Assembly (NCBI GenBank): GCA_963932145.1
Contig: OZ010605.1
Span: 30,598,313-30,662,312, forward strand
DNA length: 64,000 nucleotides
From: Acanthosepion lycidas
Lineage: Eukaryota; Mollusca; Cephalopoda; Sepiida; Sepiidae
Direction of reading: 5' to 3'
The notes under the pieces were generated by a model. It made no database searches and was not told the origin of the DNA. It saw nothing but the letters and a program-made list of their open reading frames with translations. This document shows positions 54,750-64,000 of this stretch, piece after piece. How positions within the stretch are numbered: the first letter of the stretch is position 1; every line of letters starts with the position of its first letter. The position numbers were made by a program, and so were the translations under genes.

Positions 54750-56290
54750 AAAAAAAAACAGACTTTCATCTCCTGCTTATGCAAAGAATACTATTAGTTT
54801 GATCTGGCTAAATACCCTTCAGTGTTAACACTGAAACTCAACCTTCAAAATCACAGCATTATAAGGGGTTTAGAACAGTGTTCACTTCAAGTAGTTGGAA
54901 CTATGCAAGTATTCTTGCTACAAATCAGGACTTCAACCTTTTGCTTTCTTTCAGGGTTCTAAAATTGAAAAAAGTAAGCATATTCTTTTGCTATAATTTT
55001 GAGTATTGAGTAATCAGATCTGTTTATATTTTGACGTCTGGGTTAAAAGAAATCAGTTTATTGGCACTTTCCGTAACGAAAGTGATCCCTGTTAATTATC
55101 GATTCAGGTTCAATTAGTAAAAATGTTGACTTAAAAATTACTTAATGTGAAAGTAGGGCATAAATGAATTGGAGTGCTCATTTGATTAAATTAATTAAGG
55201 GAAGCAATTAAGGGTCGAATCCTAACAAGAATCGACAGAAAGGGAAAATATTCTATCGAGCTGAGGAATTTCCATGCGGCAATTTCCCAAGTGCAAGAGA
55301 AAGTTCTAGAAATTCTGGGAATACTCTTTTTTTATTTTTTTTTTTATTTAAAAGAATTTTTCGAAAGATATTTGTTTATAAATTCTTCTTAGGAATAACT
55401 ACATTATTATTGATTTGATCCTGAAAAATTTGAAATGGGATCTTCCAATTTTAAAAAAATGTTTTTGTTTGTTTTTTAGATTTGCTGTTTGCATTTTTCA
55501 TTGTTTTCTTTTGATGTTGTTTTTCCTATTTATTATTCGTTTTTTTTTTTTACTCTTTCATCTATTTTTCTATTTAAAGTGCTCAAAACTGATTCTTTTT
55601 CCCAACCCATACACCTAATCAGAATTTAGATATTTCTCATGAGCTTTTTCCATATTCTTTTATTTTAATATTTTATTTAAAAAAATGGAGTAAATTTTTT
55701 CTTGAAATATTTTGTATTTAAATCTCAACCACAACATAGAGTCATATTTTACTGTATTGCCTATCTAGAAAGCTTCCCATCAATTATTGAAGTCCTTCAA
55801 CATTTTTTTTTTACAGATAATGATTGAATTCACTTATCGTGTAACAATTTCTTTCTATTTTTATTTTATTTTTCTATCTATATTTCTTGTTAGAAACTGT
55901 TATACAAGCCATTTTTTACTGACAGTAACCCTTGGGGTCCAGGCTGGAATGTGCTTTTAAAATTCTCTATTAAGAAGAAAAATTTCCACTGTTGTTATAA
56001 AAAGATTTTTGGATGGTCTAAATTAGTAAGAAGTGTGTTTAAAAAGCTTGTAATAGAATATCAACAAAGAATGAGAACAGCAAAAAGGAAAGAAATTGAA
56101 ACAATTTCTTTTCGGATAAAATTCTTTGTACTTTGATCAAAGGTTTTTATTGAAATACCTTGGAGAGTGTGAAGCAGAAGAGGAAAATATTGTTTTGATA
56201 TAATTAAATTTTGACTAATTGGATTTATATATTAAAAGTGCAAAGAAGAGTAATAGCCTAGATGTCACAGTTTGTAGTCATTTTTGAACA
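54750..56290. other. AT-rich spacer
   Basis: T-rich stretches at 55325-55350 and 55540-55560. No coding or repeat identity established. Confidence 0.4.
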
Positions 56291-56374
56291 TGAAGGAAAA
56301 AAAATGGAATTTAACAAGTAACATATCGTCCTTAGCAAATCGTCCTACAAATATTTTTGATTTTTTTCCTGAAT

Positions 56375-57124
56375 TTAGTAATGGTAACAAGAGAAAAACA
56401 AGCAACATGCTTGTCAATAGGATGCATAAAATCCAAGGACGGAATGCAGATATGAGACAAAGAAAATTACTTTCGAGACGGAAAGAATACACAAATATCA
56501 AAAGTTCAGAAATATTAAAATCTGAAGTGGAATCAGCACTGACGAAATTGAATATAAAAAATGCAGCAGGACCAGATGGAATCATAATCCAGATTCTGGT
56601 AGTCTGAGATATTTTCAGTATTGACAAGATTAAAAACAAAATTAATGAAATATAAACAGTGTTGATATTCCAGAAGATCCTAGTAGATCCATTTTCTTAG
56701 CACTGCCTAAGAATCCAGGTGTAGGTGGATGTGAACGCCATCAAGGCATCATGCTAATACGCCATATAACAAAACTGAATACTGAATAGAATTAGACTAG
56801 AAATAGGACAAGATCAGTGTGGTCACTGGAACGAGGAATGTAATATTTATGCTCAGAATGATATCAGAAAAAGCAACACACACCCAGAAGCATGTGTAAC
56901 TGCATTTCATAGATTATGCAGAAGTGCTTGACAAAACATCCCAAAGAACTGTTGGAACTACAAGGTAATTCTTACATATTTAAGAAAGATACCAGAATAT
57001 TCCAGACCTTATACTGGCAGCAAACCACTTCCATATGGATAGAAAATAAATTCAGCAAATATACTAAAACAGAAAGTTGTCACTGAACTTATTCAATCTA
57101 TACAGGGAGGCAATTTTAAGAGAA
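56375..57124 (+). pseudogene. RTE-like LINE-B, RT N-terminal half
   Basis: The frame 56284-56607 contains SEVESALTKLNIKNAAGPDG (G-PDG at about 56566). Later frames give the EDPSRSIFLALPKNPGVGG type block (56672) and LTKHPKELLELQG-like sequence (56930). It ends at ILRELEH (about 57112-57130), where LINE-A begins. It is the complement in content of the 16.5-kb copy. Confidence 0.8.
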
Positions 57125-57129
57125 TTAGA

Positions 57130-58153
57130 ACATTTTTTTTTAATAATTTCACCCCAAGCTAGGCAGGAATGCCACTAGTACACAGGGGGTTACAGAGACT
57201 GACACAGAGAGAAAAGACTGGGTATGTGGATGGGTAGGAAAGAATAAAAGATGAACAGGATTCAAGAAGACAAAAGATGGCAATTGAGGTTGCATTTAAA
57301 TTTTTGAAAATTGTAGTTTTCAGTGAAGCAAACAAATGGAAGGTAGTTATACAGGTGGGAAGAGAAAAGAAACTGTTGGAGTAGAAGTAGCAGATGCATT
57401 TAGCTATTCCAACAGTAAAAGGGTGGGACCTAAATCACAATCTAGTAGCACACTTAAATTCATGCAGTTGGGGCACCAGGAAAAAAAAGCTTGTCAGAGC
57501 AATTGCCATGAAAATATGTGTAGAAAAGACAGAGGGAAGCTACACATCCTCGGTGAGAAAGTGACTAAAATCAAGATGCCAAGTCAGGATTGATTACATT
57601 GCAGATCGATCTTTGGATTTTGTCAAGAACCTCGAGATGAATAGCAGGAGCACCAGACCAGATATGGCAACAGTATTCAGTGCATGGATGAATGGTAGAT
57701 TTGTAAATGTACAAGATGGACAGTGACGAGAAAAACTTTCTGGTATAACACAATGACCCTAACTTTCCTGGCAGTAAATGCACCTATTGATTCAATATAG
57801 TCATTCCACTTCAGTCCAAGTCAGTTGAAAACATGAGGCCAATAAGGTGCAGTGTGTTTCTCTCCAGGAGTCTAGAATCAGTCATGCTGATGGCAGACTG
57901 GAAAGTTTCTCTATGGTGGTTAAATGAGAGCAGTCTCATTTTGGAGGCATTGAAATTCACATGCCATTGCTTGCCCCAGTTAACCACTGATTAGAAGTCC
58001 TTTTCAAGATCAGTGGCCAGTTTAACTCTTTAGCTCTGCCACATTTGCTATTGAGACAGGAGTAAATGGTAGTGTCATCTGCATAAATGCCTACTTGGAA
58101 ATCGATGACATCAAGAAGATCCTTGACGAATATCAAAAATAGCATGGGATCCA

Positions 58154-58156
<3 letters not shown>
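57130..58156 (-). pseudogene. LINE-A with RT catalytic block
   Basis: The most informative LINE-A copy. On the minus strand, from 58156: LDPMLFLIFVKDLLDVID, VGIYADDTTIYSCLNSK (YADD at about 58084-58073), LNWPLILKRTSNQW. After a shift come the LLGLTFS region, LPGKLGSLCYTRKFFSS and ILYIYKSTIHPCTEYCCHIW (57710-57650), then VLDKIQRSICNVINPDLAS. The C-terminal and 3' parts run to the terminal block at about 57150. The 5' side ends in a TA tract. Frameshifts and stops. Confidence 0.85.

Positions 58157-58222
<66 letters not shown>
58157..58222. repeat. (TA)n microsatellite
   Basis: About 33 TA units between LINE-A and the mariner. Confidence 0.95.
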
Positions 58223-58226
<4 letters not shown>

Positions 58227-59505
58227 GTCATCCCATAAGTTCAGTCCAAATTTTGAATAAAGAAAACATGACCAAATGTTACATTTAATTACAGATTCAA
58301 TCAACAATGTATTTTCCCTGATTATCTATGACTTCCTTCCATCTATTAACAAGCTTACTAATTCCATGACTGTACAATTCTTTTGGCTTTGATTCAAAGA
58401 ACTCACAAATGTCAGTTTTAACCACTTCCTGTGTTACAAAAGCTGTTTCTTCCAAATGATTCTGTAAGCTACAAAACAAATGGTAGTCTGAAGGAGCAAG
58501 ATCAGAAGAATAAGGTGGATGAGGAATTTTCTCCCAACCAAGTTCTTTGATCTTTTGTGATGTTATTCTTGCTGTGTGGGGTCACGCATTGTCCTGATGA
58601 AATATCACCCCTTTTCGATTCATTAGAGCAGGTCTTTTTTTCCTCAAAGCTTGGTTCAAATGCTATAATTGCTGACAGTATATTTGAGCAGTAATTGTTG
58701 CATTAGGTGGTAAGAATTCAAAGTGGATTATTCCTTGGTGATCCCACCAGATTGAAAGAAGAACCTTTTGCCCATGAAGTTCCCTTCTCAGCTATGGCTG
58801 GGGTCCTTCCCCTTTACCAAGCTACTGTCTATGACACTTAACATTTCGATAAAAGATCCATTTTTTGTCGCCAGTCACAAGTCTATCCAAAAAAGGTGAA
58901 ACAAGTTGGCGAGAATGGAGAGAAGAGCAGATGTCAACTTGGGATTTGAGGTTGTTTTCAGACATTTCATGAGGCACCCATTTTCCAAGTTTAGGAACTT
59001 TTCGAAGTTGTTGAAGGTGACGATGAACATTTGTATGGTTTGAACTGAGAACCACTGCCAATTCCTCAACTGATAAAGCAGGATTTTCTTCAAGGGCTGC
59101 TTCAAGAAGCTTTTCATCAAACTCAACTGGACGTTCGGTTCGATCTTCATCTTCAAGGGTGAAATCTCCACCTCTTTATTTTGAAAACCATCTTCTGCAA
59201 GTTCTTTCATTCACACATTCCTCTCCATAAACTGAGTGAATGTTTCTAGCCACTTCGGCTGCTGAGTTTCCTTTCTTGAACTCATAAAGCATTATGTGCC
59301 TCAAATGATTCTTGGGTACTTCCATGTTAGCAGGGTTTTAATCAAACAAAATTTAATTTTATTGTTCTCCGAAATAAAATTTGATCAGTTTAAATGCATC
59401 TAAACATAAAAATAATGTTCAGCTCCATTAGACATTATAAAATACTCTTTAAATTTCATTCATTTTAACAAAAAGTTAAAATTCGGACAGAACTTATGGG
59501 ATAAC

Positions 59506-59509
<4 letters not shown>
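58223..59509 (-). mobile_element. Structurally complete mariner element (1287 bp)
   Basis: Inverted termini: plus start TCAGGTCATCCCATAAGTTC; the minus-strand start is the same with one change (TCAGGTTATCC). Each is flanked by TA, the mariner target duplication. The length is canonical for mariner. It lies between (TA)n and a PLE end. Confidence 0.9.
58297..59325 (-). pseudogene. Mariner transposase, DD34D, in-frame stops only
   Basis: From ATG at 59325-59323 (MEVPKNHLRHIMLYEFKKGN) to the stop after NQGKYIVD there are about 343 codons, the normal mariner length, in one frame. The N-terminal HTH region (AEVARNIHSVYG), WVPHEMSEN and the catalytic triad are visible: Asp in VTGDKKW (58867-58869), Asp in HQDNA (58591-58593) and Asp in APSDYHLF (58486-58488), with 34 residues between the last two. 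At least five premature stops occur (59176-59178; 58819-58821; another about ten codons on; one after CQQL; TGA at 58582-58584). I see no frameshift. The minus frame 58875-59210 is a shadow. Confidence 0.88.

Positions 59510-59568
<59 letters not shown>
59510..59568. repeat. (TA)n microsatellite
   Basis: About 28 TA units between the mariner and the PLE end. Confidence 0.95.
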
Positions 59569-59570
<2 letters not shown>

Positions 59571-59655
59571 AACAATAAAAAAAATTAAAATCTTCAGACA
59601 CACTGGGTTGTAGATTAATATTCTTTCGTTTTTTTTTATTATTATTCCATTTAGA

Positions 59656-59698
59656 TTCCTCGACTAGTTTTGGCCGAAATGGCCATCATCGGGAGGAG
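59656..59698 (-). ncRNA. Hammerhead ribozyme-like motif of the PLE
   Basis: Minus strand: helix I TCCTC (plus 59693-59697) pairs with GAGGA (plus 59657-59661). Box 1 is CCGATGA. Helix II is GGCC-ATTTC-GGCC, with U/A pairing just outside. Box 2 is AAAA where GAAA is usual. A 2-bp helix III follows (AC-TA-GT), then C as the expected cleavage nucleotide before GAGGA. The layout matches the minimal type-I hammerheads known in Penelope-like elements. Two core changes (U4 to C, G12 to A) suggest an inactive copy. Confidence 0.6.
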
Positions 59699-60198
59699 AA
59701 ATATTTCTGCTTCCTGCTAGCACTAAACTACAGAAAGGAATGTCTTGATGGAGAAAATGAACTTTTGTCTGTAGTTTTCATTTGTTTTTTATTTTTTTAT
59801 CTTTTTAACATGAATCTTTTAACATTCCTTGTGTTGGTCAAACAGTCTCTTTTAAGTTGTTATTTGAGATAATAGCTGGATAGATACATGCTGCTATGAA
59901 TTCTCTGGTCAGTTTGACAGTTTTATTGGACTTGGTGAGGGGATGTGTCTCTGTTTAGTGTTTGTGTGTGTGTTATTTGGTTCTTAGGCAGTGAGTGAGT
60001 ATGATATGTGTAAGCGTGTGTATTGCTGTGGGTGTGTGTTATCATTTGGCTCATTAAGGAGTGAGTGCGTATGATCTGTGTAAGTGTGTATATTCGTGTG
60101 GGTGAGTGTATAAGTGTGAGGCCTCCACACCTCCGTAAGCCTGTCTGTCTTGTGTGGCTGAGAAATGTGGGTAGGTTTTTTTATTTGTTGAGTTATAT

Positions 60199-61044
60199 CT
60201 ATATATTGTTAAATTTGTGATTTAGCCCAGCTGGATATTTTGTTTTTAGACTTTGTATCCACTTATTTTCATGCAACTCTAAAATATTTCTAATGTTATC
60301 TGCTCTGAACTTTTCTATTCTCTCAATTATAGTGAATTTGGCATGGGTTTTGAAATCGTGTTTTTCCAGGCGGAAATGTTGTTCTACAGGTAATAATTTT
60401 TCATGGGGAGTCGACTTAATTCGTTTACGATAATTGTTAATTCTGTAGTGAAAGGGCCATTCAGATTTTCCTACATGTTGTTTCTGGCATAGTGTGCATT
60501 CTAGGAGGTAAATTATGTTATGACTTCTACAGTTAGAATCGTGGTAGATTTTGAAAGTAGATTTAGTGACTGAGCTAGTGAATGAATTTGTGTTTTCAAT
60601 ATGGTTGCAACATAAACTTCTTTTGTTGTTGCATGGTTGGGAAAATCCTGTTGTTTTTGTTCTTAGTTTATTACGGATTACCTTGTCCCCTGAAATGTGG
60701 TTACTACCTATGTTTTCTTTTAGGTTCTTAGGTCTACGATATGCAAGAAGTCCAGGTTCCTTAAACAGTTTTTTTAGGTCTGGTTTGAGATGTAGTATTT
60801 CCCAGCGACGTTTGATTATTTGGGATAGTGGAGGCAGAGTGGGGTTGAAAGTGGTTACTAGAGGGATGCGGCTAGATTTATTTTTAATTTTGTACATTAG
60901 GGTGTCTTCTCTAGGTGTGGAAATTGCTTTATATATTTGTTCCCTGAATAGGTGTTGTTTATAGCCACGTGTTGTGAATTGATGCTCCAGATTTTCAATA
61001 TATATATATGACCAACTGGAAAGTGTTTTTGTGACACATTTCAT
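60199..61044 (-). CDS. PLE C-terminal polyprotein part with GIY-YIG-type domain (281 codons)
   Basis: Open frame ending KYPAGLNHKFNNI-stop. The N-terminal 60 residues (FTTRGYKQHLFREQIYKAIS) correspond to the region following the PLE reverse transcriptase. Residues 65-115 carry NPTLPPLSQIIKRRWEILH. The nuclease part starts at about residue 175 with HNIIYLLECTLCQKQHVGK, where the GIY half is IIYLLEC and the YIG half is HVG. It continues ..WPFHYRINNYRKRI and the His/Glu-containing end RLEKHDFKTHAKFTIIERIE. A full element would extend upstream into RT, but 61045-61400 shows none, so it is 5'-truncated. The plus frame 60551-60964 is a shadow. Confidence 0.75.
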   Translation of the reverse strand: MKCVTKTLSSWSYIYIENLEHQFTTRGYKQHLFREQIYKAISTPREDTLMYKIKNKSSRIPLVTTFNPTLPPLSQIIKRRWEILHLKPDLKKLFKEPGLLAYRRPKNLKENIGSNHISGDKVIRNKLRTKTTGFSQPCNNKRSLCCNHIENTNSFTSSVTKSTFKIYHDSNCRSHNIIYLLECTLCQKQHVGKSEWPFHYRINNYRKRIKSTPHEKLLPVEQHFRLEKHDFKTHAKFTIIERIEKFRADNIRNILELHENKWIQSLKTKYPAGLNHKFNNI

Positions 61045-61060
61045 TCATTAGGATTTCATT

Positions 61061-61400
61061 GAACTGGGCTTTCAGGATATTTACACGTCTATACATGTGC
61101 ATAAAACGAGAGATGCTGGTAGTTTTAAAATTTTTTAAAGAATATATTTTTTTTTTATCAATCTATCTGAAATAATCTGTATGCTTTTTCTTTTTCTCTC
61201 CATCACCTTTTTCTCTGATTGCCCGACACTGTGATAATATAAAATCTACCAAGAATAGTGAGATATTGTAAGAGACTGGATGCAAATTTATTGTAGCTGA
61301 ACTAAATACTGCTTGTTGATATATAGAATTACACAAAATTATATTTTGTTATAACATACATATATAATCTCTTTGAAAATTATACCATAAACATGTTATA
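61061..61400. other. Spacer
   Basis: AT-rich, nothing recognised. Confidence 0.4.
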
Positions 61401-61410
61401 AAATAACTAC

Positions 61411-61640
61411 AAAAATAACCATTTTGTTTCAACACCTCTGGTGTCTTATCAACATTATCACTTGATAAGACACCAGAAGTGTTGAAACAAAATGGTATTA
61501 GGTTGGTGCAAAAATAATGACGTAATAATGTCGTTTTTTGACGTTAAAAAATACGTCAAAAAACGACATTATTAAATTATATTTGCTCTACTCTGTATTG
61601 AGCACTCTTTTAAAAATAGTGTTTTTGGTTATTGGAATTT
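61411..61640. repeat. Hairpin repeat H4 with shared tail, split by a MITE
   Basis: CATTTTGTTTCAACAC..CTGGTGTCTTATCAA and the complementary TTGATAAGACACCAG..GTGTTGAAACAAAATG form arms over 61411-61495. The tail CTCTACTCTGTATTGAGCAC (61588-61607) matches H1. Confidence 0.8.
61498..61574. mobile_element. Mariner MITE, 102-bp type, 3'-truncated
   Basis: TTAGGTTGG start and the usual centre; it ends at AACGACATTATTA without the right terminus. The truncation coincides with the start of the hairpin tail. Confidence 0.88.
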
Positions 61641-61671
61641 ATTCTGTATACACCAATCCTATACTTGGATA

Positions 61672-61700
61672 TATATTATATATATATATATATATATATT
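61672..61700. repeat. (TA)n microsatellite
   Basis: Short TA tract. Confidence 0.9.
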
Positions 61701-61845
61701 AAAAAGAAGAGAAGAGAGGTGCCGTAAACGTTTTTGGTTGTAATGTGGATTTATTTAGAAAAAAATATTATGCTTTGTTTTACATAATGTAAAACAAAGC
61801 ATAATATTTTTTTTCTAAATTTTTTCTCTTCTCTTCTTTTTAATA
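61701..61845. repeat. Hairpin repeat H8
   Basis: TAAAAAGAAGAGAAGAG .. TTTAGAAAAAAATATTATGC / TTTGTTTTACAT and complementary arms. The left arm has an extra 30 bp with CCGTAAACGTTTTTGG, a block shared with 30272-30305. Confidence 0.8.
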
Positions 61846-61884
61846 TACATACTTTTCTCTTGTTGGAACCACTACAACCTCTTT

Positions 61885-61887
<3 letters not shown>

Positions 61888-61940
<53 letters not shown>
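61888..61940. repeat. (TA)n microsatellite
   Basis: About 25 TA units. Confidence 0.95.
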
Positions 61941-61941
<1 letters not shown>

Positions 61942-61944
61942 GGG

Positions 61945-63240
61945 TCTATTTAGACAGCAAGTATTAATTCAAACAGGTTTAATTAAAAAAGATTGTATTG
62001 TATACTTCCATTTTTTTTTAGTGTATTTGAATGCAAACCATGGATAAACTGTCCAAAGTTCATGTTTGTATTGCTTTTCCAAGCATTTTTGACCATCTCA
62101 ATCATTTTCAAGAATCAATGTGGTGTTTGCATGGTTGGCAAAATTCCTTTGTCTACATCCTGGTATTCTTGTGCTCTTTTGAAATCTGGAAGTTACAAAA
62201 TAAACAAAACAAAAATACAACCTTTTTGGTGCCGCCTTATTCCCAATAATTCTTACCCATAACATCTCCAGAGGCTATTTCAAACTTCCACTTTTAAGGA
62301 AATGCTTTGCCATATCAGGATTACCAGTTTCATTGCACATGTATTTTCAAACTATTATTGAGTAAAACTTTGGAATTATTTATTTCTACAATTTATTGTG
62401 GATAACTGAAACTCTGGAAAACAAAAACCAGAGATAATCGAGAGACTGTATGCACAATTTAAGATGTTCTTGTGAAGTAATATGGTTTTTGCACACAGTA
62501 GGCATGGGAAAAAAAAATCAATAAAAAGCAGGTGAAGTTGGTATTCACCATATCAAAACTCTTTCTGTCCGTTTTTCTAAAGAAACAATTGCAATACAAA
62601 TGGTATTTATTGGTTCTGAATCTGACATTTTACGGTTCTTTTGCAAACTGTTCATCGTCTGGCAGGTGCAGTACCTGCAAGGTTTCCATACAATGTTTAC
62701 ACGATGAGTTTGCAACATGAAGCCATCGTTGCACGACATCAATTGTTTTGAATGTTCAGTAAATGTCCTCTTCTTCGTTACTGTCGGAAGAAGCCAACTA
62801 TTTCAGATGGGGTGAGGAATCAAAGATGGTGAAAGAAAAAGGAATCTGAAGAATGGGATACCTGAGTGGAGAATGCCAAAAAAAAAAAAAAATACAAAAA
62901 ACCTGAAAAAAGTGAGGAATGAGATGAAAGAAAAAAAAGAACTGATAATCTACGCCTGAACACCCAACAGAGTTGAGATCAAATATTTTAGTCTTCGTTT
63001 TCTCATATAAAATGAATTGAATCTCCTTAGTGCTATATGGCATGTATCATAACTTCATAAATAAAGATTTTAGGAGAGGATACCATGACTCTTCCAGATC
63101 CACTGATTGACAACGAAGACCATTTATTACAGGCAGTTTTTTATCTGCTGTTGCAGAAGAATATTTGCCAACTGGAAGGAATCCATGTATTACAGTATTG
63201 ATTATTCTCAGAGAATATGAGGAATCAAATATTATATTCA
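61945..63240. other. Spacer, unassigned
   Basis: Mixed composition with some less AT-rich parts (62640-62740). The plus frame 61993-62262 shows no family features. A-runs at 62879-62893. Confidence 0.4.
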
Positions 63241-63242
63241 AG

Positions 63243-63243
<1 letters not shown>

Positions 63244-63281
<38 letters not shown>
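63244..63281. repeat. (TA)n microsatellite
   Basis: About 18 TA units abutting the Helitron-like end. Confidence 0.95.
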
Positions 63282-63282
<1 letters not shown>

Positions 63283-63310
63283 TAGCTTAGAAGCCACCCT
63301 TTGGGTGGAC
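63282..63310 (-). mobile_element. Helitron-like 3' terminus
   Basis: The minus strand reads CCACCC-AAA-GGGTGG (plus 63294-63308), then CTTCTAAG, then CTAG followed by T. A short GC hairpin 8 nt before CTRR at an A|T junction is the Helitron 3' signature. The 5' end, which should begin with TC, was not found to the right. Confidence 0.5.
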
Positions 63311-63639
63311 TTTAGGCTAGTTCCTGTAGAGGGCTTTTGGGCTTTGGGCCTTTTATTGTCAGCATTCTATGTATGTAAAAGTTATAAGAATTTAGAAATA
63401 ATTGAATTATTTTATCTTTATTCAATACCTTAATTTTGCATAATCTTTCTTCATATAGATTTAGTTTTTATGTTAGTGTCATATGTGATCCTTTAGTTCT
63501 GTTAGTGATCTTCATACAAGCCCACATATTGTGCCACAGGAAGTATCTCAGGATATAGCAACAGGAATATTTGTTGACATTTTTCACCATAGTCTTTCAT
63601 CACTTAGCCAGTCAATATGGCTGATTTTGAAATTTCTGA

Positions 63640-63861
63640 TATTACTCTGGCACATGAGATGTATTGACAGCTGAGAGGTTACTCTCTAGCTTGTCTTTAT
63701 AACTGAGACATGGTTGTCCAACACTCCTATGGCCACTGTCAAGATGGCTATACATGAGGACCTTAAGCATTCTGTTACCACATATGTATGCAACATGACC
63801 AGCCCAGTGAAATTGTGACTGCATCAAGAAAGTCCCAATTCCACCAATGTTACCAGACAAG

Positions 63862-63862
<1 letters not shown>
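63640..63862 (-). pseudogene. LINE C-terminal fragment (WxGHV type)
   Basis: The minus strand reads IGTFLMQSQFHWAGHVAYIC, then LMYSHLDSGHRSVGQ and YKDKLESNLSAV. This is the LRWxGHV..RLPKxxLYxEL..GxRxxGxPxxRYKDxxKxxL block at the end of many LINE polyproteins. Clade not resolved. It runs into a TA tract on its 5' side. Confidence 0.65.

Positions 63863-63863
<1 letters not shown>

Positions 63864-63912
<49 letters not shown>
63864..63912. repeat. (TA)n microsatellite
   Basis: About 24 TA units. Confidence 0.95.
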
Positions 63913-63915
<3 letters not shown>

Positions 63916-63939
63916 TATACATCATATTCAATGTTGGAT

Positions 63940-64000
63940 GTGAATCCCCTTCTTCTCCCTCCAGCTATGGGTAAATAGCACAACAGACTGGGTTCTATAG
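63940..64000 (+). mobile_element. SINE, cut by window end
   Basis: CTTCTTCTCCCTCCAGCTAT, GGGTAAATAGCA and GACTGGGTTCTATAG match the reverse complement of 22497-22560 in the full SINE. It continues beyond the window. Confidence 0.85.

Larger units (their letters stand above)
59569..61060 (-). mobile_element. Penelope-like element copy 5, 3' half
   Basis: Minus-strand unit made of the C-terminal ORF (60199-61044), an approximately 500-bp noncoding segment, a hammerhead-like motif (59656-59698) and a 3' end that stops at the TA tract. The end segment recurs at 4908-5010. Confidence 0.75.

Noticed and set aside
60551-60964. 137-codon plus-strand open frame
   Set aside because: Antisense shadow of the PLE C-terminal ORF.

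Overview
The window is AT-rich eukaryotic intergenic or intronic DNA built almost entirely of transposable-element relics and simple repeats. I find no host gene, no rRNA, no CRISPR array and nothing prokaryotic. Long (TA)n tracts, Penelope-like elements (PLEs), several LINE clades (RTE-like, jockey/CR1-like, restriction-endonuclease-type), tRNA-derived SINEs, mariner/maT/hAT/Helitron remnants and a MADE1-like mariner MITE together suggest a large invertebrate genome. My best guess is a cephalopod such as Octopus; this is inference from repeat content and no database was searched. All similarities quoted were judged by eye.

Layout. 0-7 kb: a GATA microsatellite, an inverted SINE-like dimer split by a LINE 3' end, a LINE-A copy on the minus strand, TA tracts, PLE fragments and a tRNA-Leu-like pseudogene. 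7-16 kb: a short unexplained GC-richer stretch, then three PLE copies (8.7-9.9, 10.7-12.35 and 14.76-15.09 kb) with MITEs and long hairpin repeats. 16-21 kb: an RTE-like LINE inside an expanded minisatellite, then another LINE (LINE-D) ending in tandem arrays. 21.6-23.1 kb: nested LINE-A copies with a full SINE flanked by a 12-bp target duplication. 23.9-26.4 and 32.9-35.3 kb: two polypyrimidine domains with minisatellite cores. 26.4-32 kb: RTE, PLE and mariner relics and the best inverted SINE-like dimer. 35.7-44.7 kb: LINE 3' ends, a 125-bp satellite, maT and hAT deletion derivatives, and a TATC array broken by a MITE. 44.8-49 kb: LINE-C copies with one intact 222-codon endonuclease end. 50-57 kb: hairpin repeats, LINE-A and LINE-D, a degenerate satellite and RTE pieces. 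57-61 kb: LINE-A RT, a structurally complete mariner, and a PLE with a GIY-YIG ORF and a hammerhead-like sequence. 61-64 kb: hairpins, a Helitron terminus, a LINE end and a SINE cut by the window edge.

Most notable: hammerhead-like cores (CUGANGA, helix II, GAAA) recur in PLE flanks and in a tRNA-headed repeat that occurs as inverted dimers; one small family of long hairpins shares a downstream tail; several insertions can be dated relative to one another by nesting or by a paralogous empty site. None of the elements looks autonomous: every transposase and RT seen is truncated, frameshifted or carries stops. The longest uninterrupted meaningful frames are the LINE-C endonuclease end (45694-46362) and the PLE C-terminus (60199-61044).
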